Source: Lepidodermella squamata
Taxonomy: Eukaryota > Gastrotricha
NCBI GenBank assembly: GCA_047495785.1
Contig: JBLDXI010000042.1
Location: 3,038,001 to 3,102,000 of the forward strand
Direction of reading: 5' to 3'
DNA length: 64,000 nucleotides
The first letter of the stretch is position 1. Each line of letters opens with the position of its first letter. Made by a program: the position numbers and the translations under genes. A model generated the notes under the pieces. It was not told the DNA's origin. It searched no databases and worked only from the letters and a program-made list of their open reading frames with translations. Of the stretch, positions 50,835-61,108 are shown one piece after another.

Positions 50835-51310
50835 TCAGTTTGAGATAATATCACCATCGTATTTCCCGCCCAGAATGTCCTTGGCGATGTTCTTGGCCCA
50901 CAGATAGAAGGAACCGTTGTTTTCGCAGACTTGCCGCGACCCGAGAAGAGCTAGGCAGTGTTGCATTCGAACATCGTACAGCGCCCGGTCTTTGACTTGC
51001 AACGGCAGATTTTCCCACACTGTCGGAGCGTTTTCTCGCAGCCGAAGAATCCTTTTAGCCAAAATGACTGATGGAAATACAAAAATTGTGATTAAAAGAT
51101 CGGAGTTCCTAAAGCCTATAATGTCTTACTTCGAATAACAGCAGCCTTGCGATTCGAGATGCCAGACAAGGCCGGGGTCAAAATCTTCGGAGAAATGTTG
51201 ATTTGTTGATCAGCCATCGGCAAAACAGAGGAAGCAGGCACTGGAATTACCAAGCTATAAGCCATGCCGGTGGCAATTACGGAAAACGTGAAAAAGATCG
51301 CGACTAGCAT
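50835..51310 (-). CDS. novel two-exon secreted protein (unknown function)
   Basis: Exon 1 is 51310-51130 and exon 2 is 51067-50835, giving 137 aa. The intron 51129-51068 (62 nt) runs from GTAAGA to CATCAG. Start chosen at ATG 51310: a TATATAAAT box lies about 85-93 bp upstream, which rules out the earlier in-frame ATG at 51451 as it precedes that box. Signal peptide MLVAIFFTFSVIATGMAYS. The mature part begins Pro/Ser-rich, then a basic stretch spans the splice (RKAAVIR, AKRILRLRE). A helical domain with two cysteines follows (MQHCLALLGSRQVCENNG), then ends YLWAKNIAKDILGGKYDG. I do not recognise a family. A frameshifted paralogue at 42396-42860 confirms the exon structure and shows exon 2 is the conserved part. 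Confidence 0.7.
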
Positions 51311-51394
51311 GATCGAAATTTTCGCAGGTAATATAGTTAAAGTATCGGTTGAGATGACTTTAATAGGAATGCAAGTGACAATGCGAGTATTCGA

Positions 51395-51403
51395 ATTTAT
51401 ATA
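51395..51403 (-). promoter_or_regulatory. TATA box of the novel secreted protein gene
   Basis: The minus strand reads TATATAAAT, 85-93 bp before the chosen ATG. The paralogue at 42396 has CTATAAATC in the matching place. Confidence 0.65.
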
Positions 51404-51499
51404 GTGGCAACCCTCAGTTCCGCCCATTTGTTGATGTTTCAATTTTGACATTTTGTAATAATTGTCAGGGTCGAATTTATGTACAGTTTGGGATGAATA

Positions 51500-52613
51500 G
51501 GCAATTTAATAAAGCCTTATTGTCGACTTGACCTGTGGTAATAATACGTATTTTTACGTGCAATAATTTGTCACTTCTCGCCCTCATTTCACCTCAGGTT
51601 TTCTGCGTCGAATGTCAGATTTTGGAATTCCAGGATAAAAATTGGGCAAGGGAAACTCAATTGACTAATATCATGACGCGGTATTGAGCTGGGTAGGGCC
51701 ATCTCAGGCCACCTTGCGACTATGTGACTTGCGACAAATGATAAATCATCGCTGTTTTAAAAAGTAAAAGTCGCTTTTTTAATTCAATTTCTATTGCTCA
51801 ATATGCTGTCATTAACTTTGATTGATAAAGATTTGATTGATTGCGCAGTTATATTACGCGGCCCTGGTTAGATGATGGCTAATCAGACATGGGTAACTCA
51901 TATTACAGGTAGGCGGAGACAACACACAAATACAGTAATTTCGCATTTTCTCAGGGGAAATACAGGACTTTTTGAATCACTCTTGCTTTTATCTCTGTTC
52001 ATCCGATTCCGAATGAAAGAATTGGCGGTAAATCTAAACCCGTACAAGGCATGCAAAGGTTTACCATAGGCCCAATGAATTCTGACTGGGGAATGCAACG
52101 AAGCTACAACCCGCTACAATTGACAAAATAGCCAAAAACTATCAGTCATGGATCGTAAAATTTTGGAATTTTGCCGATGAATGATTGTTCCAATTATGGC
52201 CTCAAGTTTTCCAAGTAAAGCCTGAGTTTTGAAACATGAGCCATCTGAATTGTCCTAGATCCTAAAAGATACGCCTTTCTTTCAAAATCGAGCTTTGCAT
52301 TCAACTGAAGCGCGCTGCTGTGCTGAATTCATGAACATTTCCCTTCACTTGAAAACATTTTTTGTACCGAATTCAACGCCGAACCAGCCAGCCCATTGGT
52401 CGCGTATGCTCTGTAATTCAAAATTAACTGGAAAATTCCCAGAAAACGGATAATTATAATGCAGAAACCATTCCCCTTTATTGGATATGGATAGAAACCT
52501 GATACAGGAATCGCTTCTTGGATTGCATTTCTCCCTATGCATCATATCAAGGCTTGTTTAATGTTTTCAGTGCTGTGACTTGATTCCGGAAGATGAAGTC
52601 CTCAAGCTCCTGA
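51500..52613. other. intergenic, left part duplicated from 42960-43320
   Basis: 51480-51810 still matches the flank of the 42.4-kb copy. The rest is unique, with no supported gene. Confidence 0.4.
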
Positions 52614-52962
52614 CTATACTCGAGCGTAATAACGCATATTTGCAGCTGGCGCGGTGGTCGATTTAGCAATAACCGCGTAAAGTTGGCAAAAGTAGGCTTG
52701 CGAATCCCAGCCAATGCCCTTGCACATAGCCGTGTACTGGGATGATAAGCACAAAGTCGCACAAGCTTCAGCGCTGGTAACACCGAATTTGACATAGAGC
52801 AACTGGTTTCCCAAAGTAACAGTTGACGCCTTGAATTTGTCCAGAGCTGAAATGACAGGAAGAGTGCGCAAAAAAGTTGGCAATATATCGTAGTTATTTC
52901 TTACATGCTGCCATGGAAAGGCCGATGAACAAGCCGGCGATAAGAGCTAGTTTGCAGAACAT
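52614..52962 (-). CDS. small secreted PAN/Apple-like protein, two exons
   Basis: Exon 1 is 52962-52905 and exon 2 is 52846-52614, giving 96 aa. The intron is 58 nt (GTAAGA to TTTCAG). Signal peptide MFCKLALIAGLFIGLSMAA is followed by a compact domain with SAEACATLCLSSQYTAMCKG and then WDSQAYFCQLY. Four cysteines with the spacing and phrases of PAN/Apple modules (EAC..LC, C..., WD...C.LY) suggest a carbohydrate- or protein-binding extracellular protein. It is shorter than a full PAN domain with its outer disulphide, so assignment rests on the central motifs. A TTTAAATAC box about 50 bp upstream (near 53016) could be its TATA element. Divergent from the adjacent galactosyltransferase remnant. 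Confidence 0.7.
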
Positions 52963-53264
52963 TGTTGAGGAGGTGACTGTTAAAAGTTATCTGATTTGCG
53001 ATTTTCTCGCCGTATTTAAAGCCAGGAACTTGAACTCAGCGGAGTGTTTTTCACTCGTTTATTTGATCATCTGTTCGAACCAGTATGTACATTTCGCTAC
53101 GTTTCACGACTAAAATCACTGTTTGTTCATCTGTTGTTTTCAACGAAGAATCAGGCGTGGCTGGCAAGCTCCCTGGGACGAAGCTCCCTGTTTGACTAGT
53201 GCCAACAACCGACAACTTCCGTCAATTTTGAAAAATTCTTGGCGCACTCATTTCGTAGATTTTC

Positions 53265-53390
53265 GCCAATTCAGACGGGCAAAATTCATCGTGCATTCAA
53301 TAGGCACCATTCATTATAGCATTCTCAAAAAAGGAAATTTCACACCTTCGAAATTACGAAGTTGGTCGGATAGAAACTTCCTTTAGCCAC
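53265..53390 (+). pseudogene. remnant of a galactosyltransferase second exon
   Basis: A plus-strand frame reads ILKKGNFTPSKLRSW, matching GILSKGTFTPSDWLRAS of array member 1 only, and the DNA before it (CAATAGGCACC) also matches (CAATAGGCACCGG). A decayed relative of member 1 standing between members 2 and 3. Confidence 0.5.
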
Positions 53391-53543
53391 AACATCTTCA
53401 ACAAACGTTTGGCTTGGATCAAGTGTGCCGTAATTTGTGTAAATCAAGGTTACTTTTCCAGAGTAAAGCTGAGCAGAATATTCCCCAGTGCCTAAAATGG
53501 ATTGCGAATCCTCATCCGCGAGAAATTTTCTGAACAGAGACGT
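53340..53543 (-). CDS. possible last exon of an unidentified gene
   Basis: 68 codons open from a good acceptor (CATAGTTTTAG) to TGA on the minus strand. They read like protein: TSLFRKFLADEDSQSILGTG, then AQLYSGKVTLIYTNYG and DPSQTFVEDVVAKGSF. No family is recognised and no upstream exon was found. It overlaps the plus-strand galactosyltransferase remnant, so it may itself be a fragment. Confidence 0.25.
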   Translation of the reverse strand, partial: TSLFRKFLADEDSQSILGTGEYSAQLYSGKVTLIYTNYGTLDPSQTFVEDVVAKGSFYPTNFVISKV

Positions 53544-53833
53544 CTAAAACTATGAATTTGTAGAAAGCTAACTGCTAGACAAAAAATTGCGCTCGGTTTC
53601 TGCCTTGATAGGCTGCCTCAGTTATGCTAATGCCGGAATATGTGCTAAATTATATGAAAAAGTGGCATGACTTGCTGGCGAAACTTTTAGTGTAATACTC
53701 ATTACACAACATGCACACACGAACAGCACGAGGCGTCACTCGCCCAGTTATAATACTTATAGTAGCCTTAACATGCCATAGTTCTTACCATCCTTTCTGC
53801 TTCATATTGAAGTTGTTTAAGTGATTGGAGAGG

Positions 53834-55149
53834 ATGAAACTCACAGCTGGTGGCTTAATCGGAATCAGCAATCATCCTTCAGATGCAGAAAACCACCAGC
53901 CTCAAAACATTGCAGCGGATAGCAGGAGATTCCCGGCGAAATATAGTCGCAGTCGGAGGCAGTTCAAACCTTCAGGTAGACTCTGCCTAAGAGCAACGCG
54001 GAAAATTTGTGAAGGGATCACAGGATTCGGACGTTCTGGTGGTGTATTACCAGCGATTTGCTGGTTTTTCGTCGGAGTATTCATTACAAACATTTTACAA
54101 CGGCCAACACAACTATCTATGGACAAGCCAACACGATATGACAGCTTCTCGACAACCGGTTTCATTGAAACTTTGTTTCAATCGCTTAACAATAAATCAA
54201 AAGACGTTGCCGACATATTGGCGGATAGGATACGAGTATTGTGCATTGTTATTACGACAAGAAACAATCATGAAAGCAAGGCCAGGACCGTTAGCCAGAC
54301 GTGGGGAAAGCGATGTACACAGCTTGTATTCGCGACGGATGCTGAGGACGAGGAGCTGCCAAATACGGTCGTTGCACACAACAAAACTACCCATGAGCAA
54401 CTGTGGTCCAAAACTTACACAGGTTTCGAATGGGCCTATGATAAGCACATCAATGATTTCGACTGGTTCCTGAAGGCAGATGACGACACTTATATATTCA
54501 TGGAGAATCTCAGGGCTATGTTAATCGATTACAACCCGAATGATGGAGTTTTTCTGGGCAGGGAGTATCGTCCTTACAACTGGAGTTATCCAGAGTCTTA
54601 TCACGGCGGAGGGCCTGGCTATGTCCTGAGCCGAGGGGCCTTGATCAAACTAGTCGAACAAGGCTTCCGGAACGAGTCAACATTTTGTTTTAACTACGAT
54701 TCAATGTGGCCTGAGGGTGAGAGTAAAAACATTCGGCTTCCCCTTTATTTAATTTGACTGTTTCATGCCTAGATGTAGCTATGGCGCAATGTTTGGCCGA
54801 CGTCGGCATTCCGACAAAAGACACACCTGATCATGTTAACAGGGCTCGTTTTATACCTACTGCAATCGTCGATAATTTGATTCCAGGCAAATTGAGATAT
54901 ACTAGCTGGCTTTGGGAATACATGGAGGATTTTGCAGACGCTGAAGAATGCTGCTCGAGTATTGCAATCGGCTTTCATTACGTGTACCCATATGATATGG
55001 TCTTTTACGAGTACATTGTGTATAGATTTCATTTATTTGGTAGGAATGTTTATGAAACCAATTACGCAATCGCGAAGTTGACTCGTGAAACTGTTGTAGA
55101 GACTTTGAACATGAAAGGATACGCGGAAGTAAAGGCACGTCCTGCATGA
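53834..55149 (+). CDS. core 1 beta-1,3-galactosyltransferase-like, array member 3
   Basis: Exon 1 is 53834-54716 and exon 2 is 54773-55149, giving 419 aa. The 56-nt intron (GTGAGA to GCCTAG) contains an in-frame stop. Same order as member 2: a basic cytosolic region, an anchor near PAICWFFVGVFITNI, the GT31 domain with FDWFLKADDDTYIFMENL, GGPGYVLSRGAL, ECCSSIAIGFHYVYPYDMVF, and the C-terminal REN-type end (TRETVVETLNMKGYAEVKAR). His-Gly-Gly replaces His-Ser-Gly before the GGPGYV motif. Long runs are identical with member 5 (N-terminal region) and member 4 (intron end plus start of exon 2), pointing to gene conversion. The conserved 5' block precedes it. Confidence 0.88.
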
Positions 55150-55187
55150 GGCTTTCAATTTTTTAAACCCTAATTAATTATTGGATA

Positions 55188-56064
55188 CACCTTTTCCCGG
55201 AGCAATTTGCCACGGCACCATTGGAGTTTGCCGATCTATTTTTAGCATGAACTTGTTGACATGAATGATCATCATTATTTTTTGCGTCTTCTTCGTCGTC
55301 GTATTCCACTTCTTTGGTAATGATAGTAATGAATGGATTTTATTGCTTTTTGCGCTAATCAGTAACAAAAAATACGGCACGCGCGAACTTTTTATTACGC
55401 TGATATTGTTTGGGTCAATTTTTTGTTTGTACTATTAGCAGGCGTTAACAACCTATTTTCAAAGAAAATAATAGGTACTAAGAAAAACTCCATTCTTAGT
55501 CTTTTTCTTCCTTGAAGTCCCACTTCTGAATAAGAAAACGTAAATAACGTCAGATTTTTCCAATGGTTTGAAATTGCAGTATGTCTAGGCTGAGCTTCGA
55601 AACTTTAAAATTTAAGTATTTTGGCAACTTTAAAACTGTTATAAATCGCCAATAAACAGCGTTTCAAGACTTGAACTATTTAACAAAAAATTCGAGCTAA
55701 CGCGTTTTCGCGGCGGTTGTGAAAATTTGCGGTGATCAAATAGAGCAAACGTTATTATCATCATCTCTGAGCGCTTCAAAAAATTTGCCTTCGAAGTCTT
55801 TTATCCGAAAATCGAAATAATTTAGTACAAAGCCACATTTAGCGACATCGGCGCTAGATTTGGCACAAAGATTGCCGTATTTTTTGTTACTGATTAGCGC
55901 AAAAAGCAATAAAATCCATTCATTACTATCATTACCAAAGAAGTGGAATACGACGACGAAGAAGACGCAAAAAATAATGATCATCATTCATGTCAACAAG
56001 TTCATGCTAAAAATAGATCGGCAAACTCCAATGGTGCCGTGGCAAATTGCTCCGGGAAAAGGTG
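55188..56064. mobile_element. 877-bp element with 192-bp inverted ends
   Basis: The arms 55188-55379 and 55873-56064 are almost perfect inverted copies. The left outer end is CACCTTTTCCCGGAGCAATT; the right is AATTGCTCCGGGAAAAGGTG. TA flanks both ends (55186-55187, 56065-56066), as for Tc1/mariner-type elements. The 490-bp centre is AT-rich and has no transposase. Arm similarity is so high that insertion must be recent or the arms are kept alike by conversion. Confidence 0.88.
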
Positions 56065-56907
56065 TAATATAATATTTAGAAAAGTCTAATACGAGAAATG
56101 GGGTTTTGAATGTAATGACGAGCAGGAGATTGTCAGCTGAAACATCAACGCGCCTTGTTCTTTGCTGGTGTTAGGCCTTTTGGACATAGATCAACGGACA
56201 TTTTTGCAAGAGAAGCCTGCTGTTTGTTTTTCAATTTTCATGACAAAAAGCGTGACTTGAATCGAGCGAAACCTTAGTGCATTTACCTTTTGGTAGCCAG
56301 CATGGCTGCAAATGTAATGCGCCGTGGCCACATTCACACTGCACCGAATCACCGATTTTCAAAATGTATTTGAATTCATCTATGCATAAAATCACCCTAA
56401 TTCATTTACCACAAGCATGAAATCAGTTTTGGTATCTGAGTTTATGCTTTCGGTTAATGAAGTGCGGTGATTTTTACTGATTTAAGGATGAGCACTCTCG
56501 CAGAATTTTATGCCGAAGACCTAAGCTCCAAAAAGGTGACCCAGGGTCCAGATTATTTGACCTTAAGTAACCAAACTGTCTGAATTTCGCGATCTTTAGA
56601 CTCAAGGTTTCTGAGATTACTTTTCATTTTTGCAACGCTTTCCGAGACTCAAGCCAACATGTTGTACAATTTGAGGCGACCAATTGACTCGACCAATCGT
56701 CATCTGATGACCCGTGACGAATGACGAGATCCATTACTTGCTCCCAGTAACACTCATGCAGGCGCCACGAGAGGACGCCGATGCAGTTGGGTAAAAACAA
56801 TATGAGTGAACAATTGGATGAAGATCCTTTTACTCAACTCGTTAGCTTACAGTTGCCACGGGGTTTTAGTTGAAATCTTAAGCTGATTAATAATTTACTT
56901 GTCTCTT
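56065..56907. other. spacer with decayed array-unit DNA
   Basis: Parts of 56100-56310 recur near 57040-57070 and 57440-57610 (words such as GCTGAAACATCA, CTCGAATCGAGCGAAAC / CTTGAATCGAGCGAAACC and TAGCCAGCA.GGCTGCAAA), indicating old tandem copies. No gene. Confidence 0.4.
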
Positions 56908-56964
56908 GTTGTAGAGACGTTGAACATGAAAGGATACGCGGAAATAAAGACACCTCCTGTATGA
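56908..56964 (+). pseudogene. 3' end fragment of a galactosyltransferase gene
   Basis: Encodes only the last residues of the family (VVETLNMKGYAEIKTPPV, then TGA), after which the array-type 3' flank continues to about 57410. Nothing upstream matches exon 1 or the rest of exon 2. A truncated array unit between members 3 and 4. Confidence 0.85.
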
Positions 56965-58652
56965 GGCTTTTAAATGACGTTAATTTTTATCACGTTATTC
57001 AATCTCGGCTATAATTCAATATAGTTCACACGACAGAGATGAATGAGCAAGAGACGTTTGGCTGAAACATCAGCGACTCGTTTTTTGCTGCTTCCACGGC
57101 CCATTCGATTTTTCGGTAATAGGTCATCACCGGATGCTACATGAAACGCTAATATGAGAATTGTTAATTCCGTAATTCCCCATACATTGAGTCTATTTAG
57201 ATGTCTATTACAGATGGCCGCGATCTGGGGTGGTTGCAAAACGTGATTCGCAACATGCGACTTTTTGCAGCTGAGAAAATATGAAAAAATATGATAATAG
57301 TTTTTCATATGAAGGAGTTGGATCGGCCAAGTTTAGTACTAGAAATGGTTCTTCTTCGCCATCGGCTTTTACGAAACTAAGTCAGAGGATCCGTTGCTAT
57401 ACGAGTAAAGGAGTGTACTACAAGAAACGCGCATGCTTTGTTTTTTTTTAATTTTCAGTTGTGAGACTCGAATCGAGCGAAACATATCAACTCTAGACCA
57501 GTAGGTTGTTCAGCGGGAGTAAGATACTGTCGTCAGTTCCAACTACTTACAATATTTATACCGACTACTATGCAGTGCATTTATTTGTTCGTAGCCAGCA
57601 GGGCTGCAAAAAGTGACCTATCAAGCCCAGTATCCTTCGTCCCAGTCGGTCGTCTTTTGTCGAACGGATCGGAGTCCGGAAAAAATTAACCAACGTTTCT
57701 GAACCTGAACTCCAATTAGGCATTTGACAAATTTTAGGTCTATACGAATTTATCCTAAAGAGGATTGAGTAGCATCGCGAAGTAGGCATGTTGCTTTTGA
57801 TTATTTGATTTTATATACCTACCTAGTGAAACCTGTATTTCAAGTATCCATGTGTTACCCTCGTTTTTTTCACTTTTGACCACGTTATTCAACTCCTCTA
57901 AGCCCGAAATCGTCGAAATTTTAGCAATTTTACGGCGATTATACCGCTCACAACCGCAAGTCAATCGACCAACAACCAACAACATGAAAAACGTTCATGA
58001 ACAACTTTGTTATGGCTTGAACCCCACTCGCCTGTTGAACGAGCCGGGGCAATAGCAACTATTCCATGTTGCTATAATATTTAATTATTACAGCGGAAAA
58101 TTCATTCAATGGAAAATTTGCCTGTTAGCGGAATCACATTTCGGAATTTTCCATAAGCCCAAAGCCACTTTTCAAAACTTTCAAGGATGTCATGATCGGC
58201 ATAATTTGAAACAAATCATCTTTATATTCAGCGATGAATTCTTTATAGGATGAGAACTTCACTGTAGAATTGATACATTGCCTCGATTTCAAAGTAATAT
58301 TCAAAAAAACGGCTCATCTAAAATTAGGTTCCACAATATGCGCATTTGCTAAAATATATTCTGTTCAACAACAGGCATAATTTTAGGAAATATTGGCTGT
58401 GTTCTAATCGGGACCTGGTTGCGTCTAAAACTTCATTCCGTTTTTTAGCTCGACCAAATAGCCCTAAAAAATATGTCACGCTCGAGCATGCTACTTTGCC
58501 TATAACAGATCTTTTAATGGTCATAGTAGTTGGTAGATGCACGCATGAACAGCACGAGGCATCGCCCTGCTTATTCATGCTTATTAGATAAGCCATAGTT
58601 CTTACCATCCTTTCTGCTTCATATATTGCAATTGTTCAAGTGATTGAAGGCG
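56965..58652. other. array 3' flank, spacer, and 5' block of member 4
   Basis: 56965-57410 is the shared downstream flank. 57411-58530 has no recognised feature beyond short array-derived repeats. 58540-58652 is the conserved 5' block (GCACGCATGAACAGCACGAG, CCATAGTTCTTACCATCCTT). Confidence 0.4.
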
Positions 58653-59963
58653 ATGGAACTCTCCATTGATGGCCCAATCAAAATCGACATGGATATTATT
58701 CCAGAGAGCCATCAGATCTTTCGAGTTGCAGCAGATGTCAAGAGAGCCTCAATAAAATCTAGCCGTAGTCGAAAGCGATTCAAACCTTTATCTAGGTTCT
58801 GCTTAAGAGCGATGCGAAAAATTTATGAGAGCATCACCGGATTTGGGCGATCTGGAGGGATATTGGCAGCGATTTGCTGGTTTTTAGTTGGAGTATTTGT
58901 TACAAGCGTGTTACAGCGGTCGATAGCGGTATTTACGGGCATACCAGTCCGAAATAGCAGCCTCACTGCATCAGGTTTCGTCGAAACTGTGGTTCGATCG
59001 CTAACCACTGAATCAAAAAGCGTTGCTGACTTATTGGCGGATAGGATACGAGTGTTGTGCATTGTTATTACGACAAGAAACAATCACGAAAGCAAGGCCA
59101 GGACCGTTAGCCAGACGTGGGGAAAGCGATGTACACAGCTCGTATTCGCGACGGATGCTGAGGATGTAGAGCTCCCTAGGACGATCGTTGCAATCAACAA
59201 AACTACCCATGACCAACTTTGGTCCAAAACCTACGCAGGTTTCGAATGGGCCTATGATGAGCACCTCAATGATTTCGACTGGTTTCTCAAGGCTGATGAC
59301 GATACTTACATTTTCATGGAGAATCTTAGAGCTTTGTTAATTGATTACAACCCGAACGATGGAGTTTTTCTCGGCAGGGAATATCGACCCTCTAACTGGA
59401 GCTATCCAGAATCCTATTACTCTGGAGGCCCCGGCTATGTCCTGAGCCGAGGGGCCTTGATTCCACTAGTAGAACAAGGCTTTCGGAACCAATCAACACT
59501 ATGTTTTGACTATGACGCAATGTGGCCTGAGGGTGAGTAAAAAAACTTCGGCTTCCCACTCTCTAATTCGACTCTTTCATGCCTAGATGTAGCTATGGCG
59601 CAATGTTTGGCCGACGTCGGCATTCCGACAAAAGACACACCTGATCATGTTAATAGGGCTCGTTTTATACCTACAAGAATCGTAGATAATTTGATCCCTG
59701 GCGAATTGCGGAACACCAGCTGGCTGTGGGATCACATGAAAAATTTCACAGATGGTGAAGAATGCTGCTCGAGTATTGCAATCGGCTTTCATTACGTGTA
59801 CCCATTTGATATGGTCTTTTACGAGTACATTGTCTATAGGTTTCATTTATTTGGTAGGAATGTTTTTGAAAATAATTACGCACTCGCGAAGTTGACTCGA
59901 GAAACTGTTGTAGAGACTTTGAACATGAAAGGATACGCGGAAGTAAAGGCACGTCCTGCATGA
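58653..59963 (+). CDS. core 1 beta-1,3-galactosyltransferase-like, array member 4
   Basis: Exon 1 is 58653-59532 and exon 2 is 59587-59963, giving 418 aa. The 54-nt intron starts GTGAGTAA, so an unspliced frame stops immediately. N-terminal region more diverged than in members 2, 3 and 5 (MELSIDGPIKIDMDIIPESH); anchor near LAAICWFLVGVFVTSVL. The catalytic domain is intact: RIRVLCIVITT, FDWFLKADDDTYIFMENL, GGPGYVLSRGALIPLVEQ, ECCSSIAIGFHYVYPFDMVF. A run of about 250 nt (59118-59368) is virtually identical to member 5 (61566-61816), while flanking parts differ clearly. A start further left is not possible because the frame lacks another ATG after the conserved block. Confidence 0.88.
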
Positions 59964-60974
59964 GGCTTTTTATTGTTATCTTATACCATGCCATTGTAAA
60001 ACGAACTATGGTGGTATTAACCGACGCCACTATAGCCAACACTCTACTCATGTACCAACACCCAATGCGCAGTAAAACGGTAGTGCAATGCTTCTAGCGA
60101 GATTGATATTCCGCTACACTCGAGACGCTGTTTTCTTATCTCATGTTCGTCAAGTCGCATCTCTTGTCGCATCGAACATTGATAATTTGGTGGTGTGATT
60201 CATGACAGGCAGTTTTCAGCTGCGTTCACCTCGTCCTTGTTTCAAGTTTTGATGCGGCCTGACGTTCCTTGTCACGTGGCTGGTCACGTCTTCAATTACA
60301 ATACGGAAGGCGTCTCTCATATCGAATTTTCTGGGAATTTAGCCTGTGCGGTGCATCGAGGCCTTCAAGTGTTTCGGACGGCATTTGAAATTTGCGCGGT
60401 CTTTGTTCACTGATGGGTGTGCTTATTTCTTTTGTCATGTTTCTTTCTCGATGATGATGCCAAACGGCTGAGGAGACCGTTTAGCCTCCTCCTCCTTTTT
60501 ACTGAAGTTAAAGCTAAGGCTAAAGCTAAGTTTCATCCAACGGTTGCAGAATTTCTTTCTTTTGGTCTTCATGTGCTTCTGCTGGTGAGCCGGGTACAGG
60601 CTTTTCGGTCATTGATGCCTCCCTATGATCAAGGCTCGGCAGGGTGTTGCGGGCAGTAGTGCCACGAAACACGATCTCGGCGAGGAGCGTTCGAATGAAG
60701 TGATTCAAGAAAAATTATGTTCTACGGACCACAGAGACGACAGATTTAGAGTTCTCATTCGGCTAGTTGGCATAGTTTCGCAACAAGCCGAGATTCTGAC
60801 CAGACACTTTGAAAAATATGAACTTGGAGAAAGCTAACGGCTAGACAAAAAAATGTGCTCGTTTTTGCCTTTAACAACCGTGATGCTAAGGCCGGAATAG
60901 GCGTTACATTATATAAAATAGAAGCATGTCTTGCTGGCAAAAGCATCTTCGTGATATTGTGTGTGTAATACTTA
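59964..60974. other. spacer between array members 4 and 5
   Basis: Near 60520 a short purine/pyrimidine repeat (AAAGCTAAGGCT). An open frame at 60625-60837 reads protein-like near its end (FRVLIRLVGIVSQQAEILTR) but has no copy elsewhere and no splice context, so it is left uncalled. The CTAACGGCTAGACAAAAAA box shared with members 2 and 3 lies at about 60833. Confidence 0.35.
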
Positions 60975-61108
60975 TTAGATGCACACATGAATGGCACGAG
61001 GCGTCACTCGGCCAGTTATGATTCTTCTACAAACTAGCATAAGCATGACTTAGTTCTTATTATCAATTCTGCTTCTACTATTGACGTTTGTTAAAGTGAT
61101 TGGAGGGG

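Noticed and set aside
56700-56730. Second CTGATGA ... CGAA string resembling a hammerhead core
   Set aside because: The would-be stem II does not pair properly and GAAA is absent; only the first core word matches.
60625-60837. Protein-like 70-codon frame in the array spacer
   Set aside because: Not shared with the equivalent spacers of the other array members beyond its last few codons, so it is probably chance.
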